Notes: a model not told the origin generated them from the sequence alone. A DNA stretch of 36,565 nucleotides from Prochlorococcus sp. AG-670-O11 (GCA_003211335.1 QCTA01000003.1:1-36565), one strand, 5' to 3'; positions 1-9,405 are shown, counted from the stretch's first letter. Numbers and translations: made by a program.

Positions 1-1
1 T

Positions 2-844
2 GAAAATGAGCCGATAGGGGCAACAGGAGAAACAATTAAGGGGAAAGTAATAGCGCTAGAAAGTGATGGCTTGTATATAGACATTGGTGGTAAAGCACCA
101 GGTTTTATGCCAAAGAAGGAATGTGGATTAGGGGTGATTACCAATTTCAAAGAAAAATTTTCCATTGGTTTAGAAATGGAGGTTTTAGTAATAAAAGAAC
201 AAAATGCTGATGGTATGGTTACGGTCAGTGCAAGGGCTTTAATTTTAAGGCAAAGTTGGGAAAAAGTTGTAAGTTACGCAAAAAATGGAGAATTAATTAA
301 AGTTACTATTAATGGATTTAATAGAGGAGGACTTACTTGTGATGTTGATGGATTAAGAGGCTTTATTCCACGATCACAACTTGAAGATGGTCAAGATTAC
401 CAGTCATTAGTGAGCAAAAACTTAACAGTTGCATTTTTAGAAGTAAATCCAGAAGCACGAAAACTTGTTTTATCAGAAAAAAAGGCATTATTAGTTTCTA
501 AATTTGCAGATCTAAAATTAGGACAATTAATTGAGGGTGAGATTTTAGCGATAAAACCATATGGCTTTTTTGTTGACTTAGGAGGGGCAAGCGGTCTTCT
601 TCATCAATCTTCCATAACAAATGGATCAATCAGAAATTTAAGAGAAATTTTTGTGGAGGGTGAACTTATAAAAGCACTCATAACAGAAATTAACCTAGAG
701 AGGGGAAGAATTGGTTTAAATACAGCATTACTAGAAAATTCTCCAGGAGAATTAATTATTGATAAAGAAAAAGTTATGATTGAGGCCTCTGAAAGATCTG
801 TAAAAACTAAGACACTTTTCGATAAAAAAGATTTAGAAAAATGA
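2..844 (+). CDS. rps1b: 30S ribosomal protein S1 homolog (5' end outside window)
   Basis: The reading frame is open to the first base of the window, so the gene is cut at its 5' end; the TTG at 71 lies inside a domain and is not the start. The visible 280 residues hold three S1 (OB-fold) RNA-binding repeats. The first runs from the window edge (GLYIDIGGKAPGF), the second is around residues 86-155 (FNRGGLTCDVDGLRGFIP) and the third around 171-240 (YGFFVDLGGASGLLHQSSI). This matches the shorter second S1 paralog of cyanobacteria rather than the six-repeat proteobacterial form. S1 proteins bind mRNA at the 30S platform and help initiation, which matters in a genome where most genes lack a Shine-Dalgarno site. 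Its TGA overlaps the ATG of the next gene (ATGA), suggesting coupled translation. The choice of homolog B over A rests on length and is less certain than the family. Confidence 0.85.
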   Translation, partial: ENEPIGATGETIKGKVIALESDGLYIDIGGKAPGFMPKKECGLGVITNFKEKFSIGLEMEVLVIKEQNADGMVTVSARALILRQSWEKVVSYAKNGELIKVTINGFNRGGLTCDVDGLRGFIPRSQLEDGQDYQSLVSKNLTVAFLEVNPEARKLVLSEKKALLVSKFADLKLGQLIEGEILAIKPYGFFVDLGGASGLLHQSSITNGSIRNLREIFVEGELIKALITEINLERGRIGLNTALLENSPGELIIDKEKVMIEASERSVKTKTLFDKKDLEK

Positions 845-1743
845 CCATAAATGAGAAAAATTTTTTAAATCAAGTCTTTAAAGAATCAGATTGGGAGTTG
901 GACTTTTATTCAAGACCAATTATCGAAAAAAATGGTAAAAAAAGGTGGGAATTAATTATTTCATCTTCTAAAAACTTTAAAACAGAGGATATATTTTTAT
1001 GGAATAAAATATGTCCCGCAAACAAAGTTAATTCAATATGGCTTACAAAAGCTTTGAATGAAGCTCTTAGTGATGCAGAAAAAAAAGGCTGGGCAAAGCC
1101 ATCAAAAATAAGATTTTGGAGAGCATCAATGAAATCAATTATTAAGAAATCTATTGAGAATATCGGGATTGAAGCTCTTGTGAGCAGAAGAACTTATGAA
1201 TTATTTGAGAGGATTGAATTTCTCGAACAAGAGGTTTACCCTCTAGAGTGTGGATATGTTAAAGGGGTGTTAGCTCCGACCTTTTCATCTAGTATTAACA
1301 ATGATCCTAAACCTTTACCCGAGGCTGTAAGAGGTGATGCATTAACCATCTCTGAAATATCTATAGAGGAATTAAAATTAGCTCATAATTGGCCAATTGA
1401 ATTTGGAGATATTTTCCCAATCCAGAATTCAATAAATGATGAGAACTTAGTACCTGGACTTAGACTTTTTAGTAAAGACAGATCACTTGCTCTCGCCGCT
1501 TGGTTTAGTAGTTTAGAACCGGTCAAGCTACTTATAGAACAGAACCAACTTATACTTGAAGCCTCAGAAGATGACAAATGGTTAGTAACAGATTTACAAG
1601 AAAATGAGGCCAAAGAATTAAATAATAAATTTACAAAAACTAAAGAGAATTCTTTTGGTTATCAATTCATATCCATACAATCAACTCCTTATGTTGAAAA
1701 ATTCGCGGGTTTTTGGATTTTAAAAGACGTTGAATTGATTTAA
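841..1743 (+). CDS. Tab2/Atab2 family RNA-binding protein
   Basis: A 300-residue protein matching the Tab2/Atab2 family (DUF1092), which is restricted to oxygenic phototrophs. Family hallmarks are WELIISSS near residue 38, a block around residues 81-100 (GWAKPSKIRFWRASM) and the C-terminal GFWILKD. In Chlamydomonas and Arabidopsis the homologs bind the psaB 5' leader and are needed for photosystem I accumulation; in cyanobacteria a similar role is inferred, not shown here. No transmembrane segment or signal peptide is visible, so it should be cytosolic. The start ATG overlaps the stop of the S1-homolog gene by four bases and pgeF follows after 13 bases, so the three probably form one transcript linking two RNA-binding translation factors. 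Confidence 0.85.
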   Translation: MTINEKNFLNQVFKESDWELDFYSRPIIEKNGKKRWELIISSSKNFKTEDIFLWNKICPANKVNSIWLTKALNEALSDAEKKGWAKPSKIRFWRASMKSIIKKSIENIGIEALVSRRTYELFERIEFLEQEVYPLECGYVKGVLAPTFSSSINNDPKPLPEAVRGDALTISEISIEELKLAHNWPIEFGDIFPIQNSINDENLVPGLRLFSKDRSLALAAWFSSLEPVKLLIEQNQLILEASEDDKWLVTDLQENEAKELNNKFTKTKENSFGYQFISIQSTPYVEKFAGFWILKDVELI

Positions 1744-1756
1744 TAAAGCCAAAGAT

Positions 1757-2536
1757 ATGTCTTTTAATCAAACCTATTTTCAAGAAAATGAGTTAGTGAT
1801 AAAAGAAAGAAAATTAAAATATTATTTATCTCCTACTCTTCTTAAAAACAACTTTAAACATGGTTTTTTTACCAAAACAAGTTCTGAAATAAATCTGTCA
1901 CTTTTGTCAGATCATCTTAAATTACACAATAAGAATTGCGTTTTAAATCAAAAACATAGCAATCAAATAGTTTTCGGATCAAATACTAAAGACAAGGAAA
2001 GATTAGAGGCTGATGGAATAGTTGGTGATAAACGTAATCAAAATTTATGGATATACACTGCTGATTGTATGCCAATTCTATTTGCTGACAAAAAGAAAAG
2101 ACTTGTTGCTGCAATACATTGCGGAAGAAAGGGATTAGAAAACAAAATAATAAAAAACCTCATCAGAATCTTTTATGACAATGGATGTTCTAAAGAGGAT
2201 ATCCTAGTCGCGATTGGCCCCTCAATATCAAATAAATATTATCTAATAGATACTAAAACATTGCATGATTTTTATAAAAAATTTGCATCTAAAGAATCAA
2301 TTCCTCCTGTTCATAATGGGATTTTATTAAATTTAAAAGAGTTAGTAAAATTAAATAAAAACGATTTAGTTCCATTAGATTTAAAAAAATGCGCTCATTT
2401 TCAACTTTTAAAAGAAAATATATCTAATACAAATATTGATATCTCTAACTTATGTACATATGAATCAAATCATAACTTTTATTCTTGGAGAAGATCAAAA
2501 ACATATTCACGTCAATGGAGTTTTATAAGTTATTAG
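1757..2536 (+). CDS. pgeF: Peptidoglycan editing factor PgeF / YfiH-type purine phosphorylase
   Basis: A 259-residue protein of the YfiH/LACC1 (Cu-oxidase_4) family. The three metal-site positions are present: His67 (NQKHSNQIV), Cys104 (YTADCMPI) and His121 (AAIHCGRKG). Homologs were long called polyphenol oxidases or laccases. Bacterial YfiH removes mis-incorporated residues from peptidoglycan precursors and LACC1 cleaves purine nucleosides, so the substrate in this organism is open. The usual HAGWRG signature reads HCGRKG here. The gene follows tab2 by 13 bases and converges on the SNase-like gene with only six bases between stops. Confidence 0.85.
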   Translation: MSFNQTYFQENELVIKERKLKYYLSPTLLKNNFKHGFFTKTSSEINLSLLSDHLKLHNKNCVLNQKHSNQIVFGSNTKDKERLEADGIVGDKRNQNLWIYTADCMPILFADKKKRLVAAIHCGRKGLENKIIKNLIRIFYDNGCSKEDILVAIGPSISNKYYLIDTKTLHDFYKKFASKESIPPVHNGILLNLKELVKLNKNDLVPLDLKKCAHFQLLKENISNTNIDISNLCTYESNHNFYSWRRSKTYSRQWSFISY

Positions 2537-2542
2537 CAAATA

Positions 2543-2896
2543 TTAATTTTGACAGGTCTCCATTGATAGATTTTTTGAAATTAATAAATCTGACATTTCT
2601 TTAGTTTCATTAATGTCAAAAACCCTAGCTATTAATATATTATTTTTGAACCCAACAGGTTTTATTTTGACTTTGCTTCCTCTTGGAAATTCTCTCTTAA
2701 GAAGATTTATAGCTGTTTCTTCATCATTTTCGTTTTTAATGGCTATACAAAACAATTTGATTGGAAGATCTCTATTTTGATCTCCTACTAAAATATTACT
2801 TGAATTATTTATCTGGAGAATTTCGGCTGAATAAGTTCTAATTGGATAAAAAGCAACTAGAAAAAAAATAATTAAAAAAGAAGTGATTTTATTCAA
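2543..2896 (-). CDS. Small exported protein, degenerate SNase-like fold (putative)
   Basis: A 117-residue protein with a clear Sec signal peptide at residues 1-24 (hydrophobic FLIIFFLVAFYPI, then TYSAE), so it should be periplasmic or secreted. The mature part has the order of a staphylococcal-nuclease-like domain: IKLFCIAI (cf. VRLxxIDAPE), an Ala/Leu helix ending in FPRGSKVKI (cf. LLPxGxxVxL), then ILIARVF (cf. GRxLAxVF) and a C-terminal helix with a Cys. The catalytic Arg and acidic residues of active nucleases are not recognisable, so this would be a non-catalytic relative. Start is TTG; no ATG lies in frame before the signal peptide. The family call is an inference from pattern order; the exported nature is firmer. 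Confidence 0.6.
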   Translation of the reverse strand: MNKITSFLIIFFLVAFYPIRTYSAEILQINNSSNILVGDQNRDLPIKLFCIAIKNENDEETAINLLKREFPRGSKVKIKPVGFKNNILIARVFDINETKEMSDLLISKNLSMETCQN

Positions 2897-2959
2897 TTTA
2901 AGTATTAGTTTTTATTAATGTATTAATTAATTATATTAATTTTCTACACGCATAAAAAT

Positions 2960-4723
2960 TTAGTTTTTACTGTTAATGTAACCCACCATTTGTGCGTTAC
3001 TTTTACCTGGAGGAACCATTGGATAGCAATTTTCACCTCTCCTCACTCGCACATTAATCAAGGCTGGTCCATCAAAAGCTAAAGCAGACTTAAACTCATT
3101 AAGTAGTTGTTCCCTCTCTGATATTAAGAAACCTTTTACTCCAAAAGATTCTGCGAGTTTAACGAAATCTGGTTCTCCGTTACTCATATCAGAAGAAGAG
3201 TACCTTTCATCATAAAAACTTTCTTGCCACTGTCTTACCATCCCTTGCCAACGATTATTTATTATCACTAATTTAATTTTTAAACCATATTGAGATAAAG
3301 TACCCAATTCTTGTATATTCATCAAAACACTTGCATCTCCTGCTATGCAGATAACTTCAGAATTAGGAAGGGCAGCCTTTACTCCCATAGCAGCAGGTAA
3401 TCCAAACCCCATTGTTCCTAGACCAGCACTACTAATCCATCTTCTAGGAGCATTTCTTAGATACTGAGCAGCCCACATTTGATGTTGACCTACATCTGTC
3501 GTAATGAAGGCTTCGGGTGAAAAATCCCTAACTTTCAAAAGAACTTCTTGAGGATAAATTTCCCCTTCCTCTGGAGGAACAAATAAAGGGTGCTTATTTT
3601 TCCAAAAATTAATTTTTTCTAGCCAATTTTTTGTATTACATGAGGATTTATTAACAATAAATTTTTCATTGATTTTTGAAAGAGCTTTAGTTACATCAGA
3701 AACAATGGCAACATCAACACGTCTATTTTTATTAACTTCTGCAGGATCAATATCAATATGAATAACCTTTGCAGATGGAGCAAATGTATCTAATTTACCA
3801 GTAACCCTATCATCAAATCTCGCTCCTACAGCAATCAAAAGGTCACATTCCGTTACTGCAAAGTTTGCATATGCTGTTCCATGCATTCCCAACATTCCTA
3901 CTGATAAATCATCTCTTTCATCAAACACCCCTTTCCCCATTAATGTAGTCGTTACTGGAATTTGATAATTATTTGCTAAGGTTTCTACTTCCTCATGAGA
4001 ACCTGAAGATATTGCTCCACCACCTACATATAACAAGGGTCTTTGAGATTCTTGAATCAATTCAATAGCTTTGTTGATATCAGATTCATTTATTTCTCCG
4101 TTCCTTTTAAAACCTTTGGGAATAATCTCACCAGGTAAAATTCTTTCATAATTAAAGAATTCTTGACCCACATCTTTTGGTATATCAATTAAAACTGGTC
4201 CGGGTCTTCCAGAAGAAGCAATAAAAAACGCCTCTGAAACTACCTTTGCTATATCAGAAGGATCTCTTATTACCCATGAATGTTTAACAATAGGAAGTGT
4301 GATTCCAAAAATGTCAGTCTCTTGAAAAGCATCTGTTCCTATGGCAGGTCTTGGAACTTGGCCAGTAATTACTACCAATGGTACTGAATCCATTTGAGCT
4401 GTTGCAATACCTGTGACTAAATTTGTAGCCCCTGGACCTGAAGTTCCGAAACAAACCCCTACCTCACCTGTTGATCTGGCATATCCATCTGCAGCATGGG
4501 ATCCTCCCTGCTCATGTCTAACCATATAGTGTTTTAACCATCCATCATCTTCTGCCTTATATACTGCATCATAAATAGGGAGTATGGCGCCTCCTGGATA
4601 TCCAAATATGACTTTAACACCATGAATTCTTAGTGAATCCATTAGTGCTTCAGCACCTGTAATCCACATGGGGTAATTTTTTTCTGAATCACCTTTTGAT
4701 AAAGATGTCGAAGTAAGGGTCAC
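2960..4723 (-). CDS. ilvB: Acetolactate synthase large subunit
   Basis: About 587 residues, the usual length for the TPP-dependent catalytic subunit that condenses two pyruvates (or pyruvate plus 2-oxobutyrate) in valine, leucine and isoleucine synthesis. Visible features are the N-terminal [15 protein letters not shown] block, the catalytic Glu in [14 protein letters not shown], a central FAD-binding domain, and the C-terminal TPP/Mg motif beginning [12 protein letters not shown]. The start is taken as GTG at 4723, giving [11 protein letters not shown]; an in-frame TTG four codons upstream (4735) is possible but less likely. The regulatory small subunit (ilvH) is not in the window. It lies downstream of hemH on the same strand, with 133 bases between them. 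Confidence 0.95.
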   Translation of the reverse strand: MTLTSTSLSKGDSEKNYPMWITGAEALMDSLRIHGVKVIFGYPGGAILPIYDAVYKAEDDGWLKHYMVRHEQGGSHAADGYARSTGEVGVCFGTSGPGATNLVTGIATAQMDSVPLVVITGQVPRPAIGTDAFQETDIFGITLPIVKHSWVIRDPSDIAKVVSEAFFIASSGRPGPVLIDIPKDVGQEFFNYERILPGEIIPKGFKRNGEINESDINKAIELIQESQRPLLYVGGGAISSGSHEEVETLANNYQIPVTTTLMGKGVFDERDDLSVGMLGMHGTAYANFAVTECDLLIAVGARFDDRVTGKLDTFAPSAKVIHIDIDPAEVNKNRRVDVAIVSDVTKALSKINEKFIVNKSSCNTKNWLEKINFWKNKHPLFVPPEEGEIYPQEVLLKVRDFSPEAFITTDVGQHQMWAAQYLRNAPRRWISSAGLGTMGFGLPAAMGVKAALPNSEVICIAGDASVLMNIQELGTLSQYGLKIKLVIINNRWQGMVRQWQESFYDERYSSSDMSNGEPDFVKLAESFGVKGFLISEREQLLNEFKSALAFDGPALINVRVRRGENCYPMVPPGKSNAQMVGYINSKN

Positions 4724-4833
4724 TAAAGAAAACAAATCTATTTAAATATTAAACTTAATTAAAAAATTTTGCCTATTTTTGGAAATGTATTGTCAGAAAT
4801 TACTTAGAATTTAATTAGCCTTGATGTAGTTTA

Positions 4834-4853
4834 AGATTTTTATAAAAAAATCT
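4834..4853 (-). terminator. AT-only hairpin just 3' of hemH
   Basis: A perfect 8-bp inverted repeat (AGATTTTT, loop ATAA, AAAAATCT) begins three bases beyond the hemH stop on the minus strand. It has no G/C-rich stem and no clean U-tract after it on that strand, so it may be a weak terminator or a 3'-end stabiliser. In DNA this AT-rich, chance is a real alternative. Confidence 0.35.
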
Positions 4854-4856
4854 AAT

Positions 4857-6032
4857 TTATAAGATACCTAATTTATGAAGAGGTCCAGATCCTGAGATAA
4901 GTTCAATAAAAAGTATAAGAAAAACGATCATAGCAACCCGTCCATTCCAAACTTCTGAACTATTATTCCAACCCCATTGCCATTTTTCTTGAGGATATAG
5001 TTTAACTTTCTCAGGCAATTCAGAAGCTTTTTCTATATTAACGATCGGTTCCTCTAAGCAAGAAATAATTAGATCACTTAGGCCTTCAATAAAAGTAGGA
5101 TGTGTATTTAAAGCTTTTACTCTCCTAAAATTAACAATGCCAGCTTTCTCAGCAATTTCTTTATATTCGATATCAATTTCCTGTAAAGTTTCAATATGTT
5201 CCCCTACGAAACTTATAGGCACTACAATTAAATCGTTGACTTTAGCTTTACCAAGATCTGCCAAAACTTCTTCTGTGTAAGGTTTTAACCATTCGACAGG
5301 ACCAACTCTGCTTTGATAAGACAGAGTGTAAGAATTAGTATGACCTAAATATTTTTCAAGTTCATCGATGATTAGTAATGAACAGTCTTCAATTTGTTCT
5401 TTATATGGATCTCCTGCTTCCTCTACATAACTTTTCGGAACTCCATGAGCTGTAAAAAAGATATGTGCATTATCGGGCTTTTCACAAAGTGCAATTTGTT
5501 CCGAAATGAGCTCAACCATAGATTTCAAATAACCTGATTGAGTAAACCAACTTCTTACACATCTCATTGGTATTTTTTTAAACTCAGAATCCGAGTCTCT
5601 TAATTTTTTTAATTCTCTAAAACTTGAACCACTCGTACTTATTGAAAAGTGTGGGTATAGAGGTAATACTACAATTTGATCAACCCCATCTGCCTTCATA
5701 TCAGCTATCGCTGATTCTGTGAAAGGATGCCAGTATCTCATAGCGATATATGTTGTGACATTTAAACCTTTATCTCTTAATTTGCTTTGTAATTCTCTAG
5801 CTTGTTGTTCCGTAATTCTTCTTATAGGAGATCCACCACCTATTGAAAGGTAAGCTTGTTGTGAAGTAGTACTTCTAAGTGTACTTATTAACCAGGCTAA
5901 AGGTTTCTGAAAAGCAGGGACTGGAAGCCTAATTATTTCAGGATCAGAAAATAAATTATATAGAAATGGACCTACATCTGTAATCCTTTCAGGGCCTCCA
6001 AGATTCATTAACAAGATGCCTATTTTTTCCAT
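4857..6032 (-). CDS. hemH: Ferrochelatase with C-terminal Hli/CAB-like helix
   Basis: Inserts Fe2+ into protoporphyrin IX to make protoheme. The 391-residue protein has the catalytic core at about residues 1-330: MNLGGPE at the N-terminus, the signature around [11 protein letters not shown] with the metal-site His, and [15 protein letters not shown] with the second His/Glu pair. A linker (about 330-358) leads to a chlorophyll a/b-binding-like transmembrane helix with WNGRVAM and IELISGSGP, as in cyanobacterial and plastid type I ferrochelatases. The tail anchors the enzyme to thylakoids and binds chlorophyll in Synechocystis; here that is inferred from the motif. Starts at ATG 6032 and diverges from the recombinase gene across 65 bases. 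Confidence 0.95.
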   Translation of the reverse strand: MEKIGILLMNLGGPERITDVGPFLYNLFSDPEIIRLPVPAFQKPLAWLISTLRSTTSQQAYLSIGGGSPIRRITEQQARELQSKLRDKGLNVTTYIAMRYWHPFTESAIADMKADGVDQIVVLPLYPHFSISTSGSSFRELKKLRDSDSEFKKIPMRCVRSWFTQSGYLKSMVELISEQIALCEKPDNAHIFFTAHGVPKSYVEEAGDPYKEQIEDCSLLIIDELEKYLGHTNSYTLSYQSRVGPVEWLKPYTEEVLADLGKAKVNDLIVVPISFVGEHIETLQEIDIEYKEIAEKAGIVNFRRVKALNTHPTFIEGLSDLIISCLEEPIVNIEKASELPEKVKLYPQEKWQWGWNNSSEVWNGRVAMIVFLILFIELISGSGPLHKLGIL

Positions 6033-6074
6033 TTAAATTTTATGGAGATTGAAAATAAACATTAAAAACGTCAT

Positions 6075-6080
6075 TATAAT
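6075..6080 (+). promoter_or_regulatory. Possible -10 box before the recombinase gene
   Basis: A perfect TATAAT lies 17 bases before the ATG at 6098, implying a leader of roughly ten bases. No convincing -35 element is present, which is common in Prochlorococcus promoters. The background is so AT-rich that this remains tentative. Confidence 0.3.
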
Positions 6081-6097
6081 GGTAATTATATAAGCTA

Positions 6098-7276
6098 ATG
6101 AACGTAATTCAGGAAATTAATAATGTCAATAATAAATTTGCTACTGAAGGAGGCAAACTTAGAATTGAAAAAAGGGGCGAGAAATTAAATATTAGAGGTT
6201 CACTACCTTCAAAAAATAATAAAAATAACTTTGCAGTTCAAAGAATATCGCTAGGACTTAATGCCGATTTTAAAGGGTTAGAAGAAGCTAAGAAGAAATT
6301 ACAATTAATAACTTTGCAATTAGAGTTAAATCAATTTGATTGGACCAAATGGGTAAAAATTTCTGATAAGAGTGAAATTAAAGATGAATTTAAATTTTTA
6401 ACCAGACTTAATGATTTTGAGAAATACTTTTTTAGGGAAAGCAAAAACGAATATTTAACAAGCACTAGAAAAACAACTTGGAGAGGATCTTATAAGCCCT
6501 ACCTTAAGAGAATGATATCTATTCATAAAAGTACGAAAAATGACAATTTAGATAATATTTTTATTGGAACGTTAAAAACTTACAAAGAAGGAAGCAGAAG
6601 TAGAAAACAATGCGCGACATCTTTAAGTGTTTTGGCAAAATATTTAGAGTATAAACTTCCTGCAGAGTGGAAATTAATGGCTAAAGGATATGGTCTAAAT
6701 AAAGCAAGCTTTAGAGATCTTCCAACTGACGAAGTTATTGAAAATCTATGGGATAAGATACCAAACAAATCATGGAAATATGTTTTTGGACTTATGGCTA
6801 CATACGGATTAAGAAATCATGAAGTGTTTTTTTCAGACTTAAGCTCCTTAACCAATTGTGGGGACAAAATTATAAGAGTTTTGCCTACTACTAAAACTGG
6901 CGAACACCAGGTTTGGCCCTTTCATCCAAAATGGATAGATAGGTTTGAACTTTGCAAATTAGGCAAAGATCCAGAATTACTTCCAAATATTAATAGAGAT
7001 CTTAGAGTTACAACTTTACAAAATATTGGGAAAAAGATAACTGATCAATTTAAACGTTATTCCCTTAAAATCAAACCCTACGACCTCAGACATGCTTGGG
7101 CAGTAAGGACTATTTTTTATGATTTACCTGATACAGTTGCTGCTAGGATGATGGGACATTCCGTTAGCTTACATACTCAAACATATCATCACTGGATAAC
7201 CAAACGAGATCAACAACAAGCCGTTAATAATGCACTTTCAAAATATAAAAAACGTGAAGTTTTTAAATCACTATAA
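6098..7276 (+). CDS. Phage-type tyrosine recombinase/integrase
   Basis: A 392-residue site-specific recombinase. Residues about 20-70 look like an integrase arm-type DNA-binding domain (LNIRGSLP, then VQRISLGL and an Ala/Lys helix), which XerC/XerD lack. The middle (about 95-200) would be the core-binding domain. The catalytic domain has Arg239 (YGLRNHE), Lys266 in the beta-hairpin (TTKTGEH), Arg331 (YDLRHAW), His354 (MMGHS) and the nucleophile candidate Tyr363 (TQTYHHW). The first His of the HxxR box is Tyr328. Everything needed for catalysis is otherwise present and the frame is intact. It sits among housekeeping genes (hemH, cobO), with no tRNA, att-like repeats or cargo seen, so it is not obviously part of an element. 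Its DNA target cannot be told from the sequence. Confidence 0.85.
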   Translation: MNVIQEINNVNNKFATEGGKLRIEKRGEKLNIRGSLPSKNNKNNFAVQRISLGLNADFKGLEEAKKKLQLITLQLELNQFDWTKWVKISDKSEIKDEFKFLTRLNDFEKYFFRESKNEYLTSTRKTTWRGSYKPYLKRMISIHKSTKNDNLDNIFIGTLKTYKEGSRSRKQCATSLSVLAKYLEYKLPAEWKLMAKGYGLNKASFRDLPTDEVIENLWDKIPNKSWKYVFGLMATYGLRNHEVFFSDLSSLTNCGDKIIRVLPTTKTGEHQVWPFHPKWIDRFELCKLGKDPELLPNINRDLRVTTLQNIGKKITDQFKRYSLKIKPYDLRHAWAVRTIFYDLPDTVAARMMGHSVSLHTQTYHHWITKRDQQQAVNNALSKYKKREVFKSL

Positions 7277-7296
7277 TCAGAGGAAAAAGTGATTTT

Positions 7297-7992
7297 ATGT
7301 CTGATGAGAAAGAACCCACTAAAAAAAATTTAACTAGTCTTGATATTCAGGCTAAAAAAATTGGTATAGGAGGTAAGTTATCTCCCGAAACTGATGAGAT
7401 TCTTTATAAAAAAAGAATGCAAAAAAGAAAAGATATTCAATCAAAGAGATTACAAGCCCGGAAAACAAAAAAAGGTTTACTAATTGTTTTTACAGGAGAT
7501 GGGAAAGGGAAAACAACTGCGTCTTTAGGAATGGCGTTAAGAACTATTGGACATGGTCATAAAGTTGCTATTATTCAATTTATTAAAGGTGGTTGGTCTA
7601 CTGGGGAAGAAAAAGCTCTTAAAAATTTATCATCAAATATTTCATGGCATGCATTAGGAGAAGGCTTTACTTGGGAAACACAAGATAGAGTAAGGGATGA
7701 AGAATTAGTTAGAGAAGCTTGGCAAATAGCTAAAACATTCATAAAAGATAAAACATATAAGCTTATAATCCTCGATGAAATTAATATCGCAATGAAACTG
7801 GGATATATTTCTTCTGAGGAAGTAATAACATTTATAAAAAGTTTAATTAATAGAGAAAATCACATCGTTTTAACTGGTAGAGGGGCTTCCGAATCAATCA
7901 TTAATCAAGCTGATTTAGTAACAGAGATGAAATTAATTAGGCATCCTTTTAAAGAGCAAGGCATAAAAGCTCAAGAGTGTGTGGAGTTTTAG
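7297..7992 (+). CDS. cobO: Cob(I)alamin adenosyltransferase (CobO/BtuR type)
   Basis: Transfers the adenosyl group of ATP to cob(I)alamin or a corrinoid precursor in coenzyme B12 synthesis. The P-loop is GDGKGKTT at residues 67-74, followed by the family blocks IQFIKGGW and SWHALGEGFTW; ILDEINIAM carries the second metal/nucleotide site. At 231 residues it is longer than typical CobO (about 195-205) because of a roughly 57-residue Lys-rich N-terminal extension. It starts 20 bases after the recombinase stop, with AGAGGA about 12 bases before the ATG, so the two may be co-transcribed. A 129-base gap then separates it from pyrH. Confidence 0.93.
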   Translation: MSDEKEPTKKNLTSLDIQAKKIGIGGKLSPETDEILYKKRMQKRKDIQSKRLQARKTKKGLLIVFTGDGKGKTTASLGMALRTIGHGHKVAIIQFIKGGWSTGEEKALKNLSSNISWHALGEGFTWETQDRVRDEELVREAWQIAKTFIKDKTYKLIILDEINIAMKLGYISSEEVITFIKSLINRENHIVLTGRGASESIINQADLVTEMKLIRHPFKEQGIKAQECVEF

Positions 7993-8121
7993 AATTTTAG
8001 GGAAATTTTTAATTGTTTTTACGTTATTCGATTGAGAAATGTTTAAAGAAGCAAGCAATATCATAATAAAAAAGAAATTCTGTATATTTCCTTGCTAAGG
8101 TCATAAAAGTATGATTATTGA

Positions 8122-8826
8122 ATGACTTACAAAAGAGTACTTTTAAAGCTTAGTGGCGAAGCACTTATGGGAGATAAACCCTATGGGATAGATCCAGCGA
8201 TAGTTCAATCAATAGCTGAAGATGTTGAGAAGGTAATCGCAAATAAGGTTCAACTTGCAATAGTTGTTGGCGGTGGCAACATATTTAGAGGACTTAAAGG
8301 TTCAGCTGATGGTATGGATAGAGCTACTGCAGATTATGTGGGAATGTTAGCAACAGTAATGAATGCTATTTCCCTTCAAGATGGATTAGAAAGAGTTGGG
8401 GTTGAAACTAGAGTTCAAACAGCAATAGAGATGCAAGAAATTGCTGAACCTTATATTAGGAGAAGAGCAATGCGACATTTAGAAAAAGGAAGAGTTGTAG
8501 TTTTTGGAGGTGGTTGTGGAAATCCATTTTTTACTACAGATACTACTGCTGCTTTGAGAGCAGCCGAAATCAATGCTGAAGTTGTTATGAAGGCGACAAA
8601 AGTTGACGGAGTTTATGATCGTGATCCCAATAAATACAAAGAAGCAAAAAAGTACTCTTCTCTCACTTATCAGCAAGTTCTGAGTGATGAAATCGCAGTA
8701 ATGGACAGTACCGCAATTGCTCTATGTAAAGATAATAATATTCCTATCATGGTTTTTGATATTTTCAAAAAAGGGAATATCTCCAAAGCTGTTGCAGGAG
8801 AGTCTATAGGCTCTTTAATAAGTTAA
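8122..8826 (+). CDS. pyrH: UMP kinase
   Basis: Phosphorylates UMP to UDP, the entry to pyrimidine nucleotide and nucleotide-sugar supply. At 234 residues it has the normal length of the hexameric bacterial enzyme in the amino-acid-kinase fold. Visible motifs are the N-terminal KLSGEALMG, the phosphate loop [11 protein letters not shown], the acceptor region [12 protein letters not shown] and the nucleotide-binding [14 protein letters not shown]. It is followed 30 bases later by frr, the widely conserved pyrH-frr pairing that supports both calls. The 129-base upstream gap probably holds its promoter. Confidence 0.97.
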   Translation: MTYKRVLLKLSGEALMGDKPYGIDPAIVQSIAEDVEKVIANKVQLAIVVGGGNIFRGLKGSADGMDRATADYVGMLATVMNAISLQDGLERVGVETRVQTAIEMQEIAEPYIRRRAMRHLEKGRVVVFGGGCGNPFFTTDTTAALRAAEINAEVVMKATKVDGVYDRDPNKYKEAKKYSSLTYQQVLSDEIAVMDSTAIALCKDNNIPIMVFDIFKKGNISKAVAGESIGSLIS

Positions 8827-8856
8827 AGCTTATTTATCTTAAATTTTTTCTAAATT

Positions 8857-9405
8857 ATGGAAGAACAAGAAATTCAATCGAGTATGAACAAAAGTGTTGA
8901 AGCCACTCAAAGAAACTTTAATACTATTAGGACTGGGAGGGCTAATGCTTCATTACTAGATAGAATTAGTGTTGAGTATTATGGAGCAGAAACTCCAATT
9001 AAATCACTTGCCTCAATATCAACTATCGATTCGCAAACAATTTCAATACAGCCATTTGATATCTCTTCCTTACAAACTATTGAAAAAGCTATCTCAGTGA
9101 GTGATTTAGGTATCACTCCAAACAATGATGGAAAAGTGATAAGAATAAATGTCCCCCCATTAACTGAAGAAAGAAGAAAAGAGTTTTGCAAATTAGCTTC
9201 TAAATATGCAGAGGAAGGGAAAGTTGCCCTAAGAAATATTAGAAGGGATGCTGTTGACAAAGAGAAAAAAAAGGAAAAGGAAGGATTAATATCAAAAGAT
9301 GAAGCAAGAGATAATCAATTAGAAATACAAAAATTTACTGACAAATATATCTCTTTAATAGAAACTAAATTATCTGAAAAAGAGAAAGAAATACTAAAAG
9401 TTTGA
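8857..9405 (+). CDS. frr: Ribosome recycling factor
   Basis: With EF-G it splits the post-termination ribosome so that subunits can be reused. The 182-residue length and the layout are canonical: an N-terminal helix, the [13 protein letters not shown] signature near residue 26, the small beta domain, and the long C-terminal helices with [11 protein letters not shown] and [10 protein letters not shown]. It lies directly after pyrH. Its stop codon overlaps the TTG start of the following flavoprotein gene (TTGA), so translation of the two may be coupled. Confidence 0.97.
   Translation: MEEQEIQSSMNKSVEATQRNFNTIRTGRANASLLDRISVEYYGAETPIKSLASISTIDSQTISIQPFDISSLQTIEKAISVSDLGITPNNDGKVIRINVPPLTEERRKEFCKLASKYAEEGKVALRNIRRDAVDKEKKKEKEGLISKDEARDNQLEIQKFTDKYISLIETKLSEKEKEILKV

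Noticed and set aside
71..73. TTG as the start of the S1-homolog gene
   Set aside because: The same frame is open to base 2 and encodes the beginning of an S1 repeat, so the gene is cut by the window edge.
6033..7276. Prophage or genomic island around the recombinase
   Set aside because: No tRNA, direct repeats, other phage genes or composition shift are seen; neighbours are core metabolic genes.
8048..8097. AGCAAG / CTTGCT inverted repeat before pyrH
   Set aside because: Six base pairs with a long AT-rich loop; likely chance.
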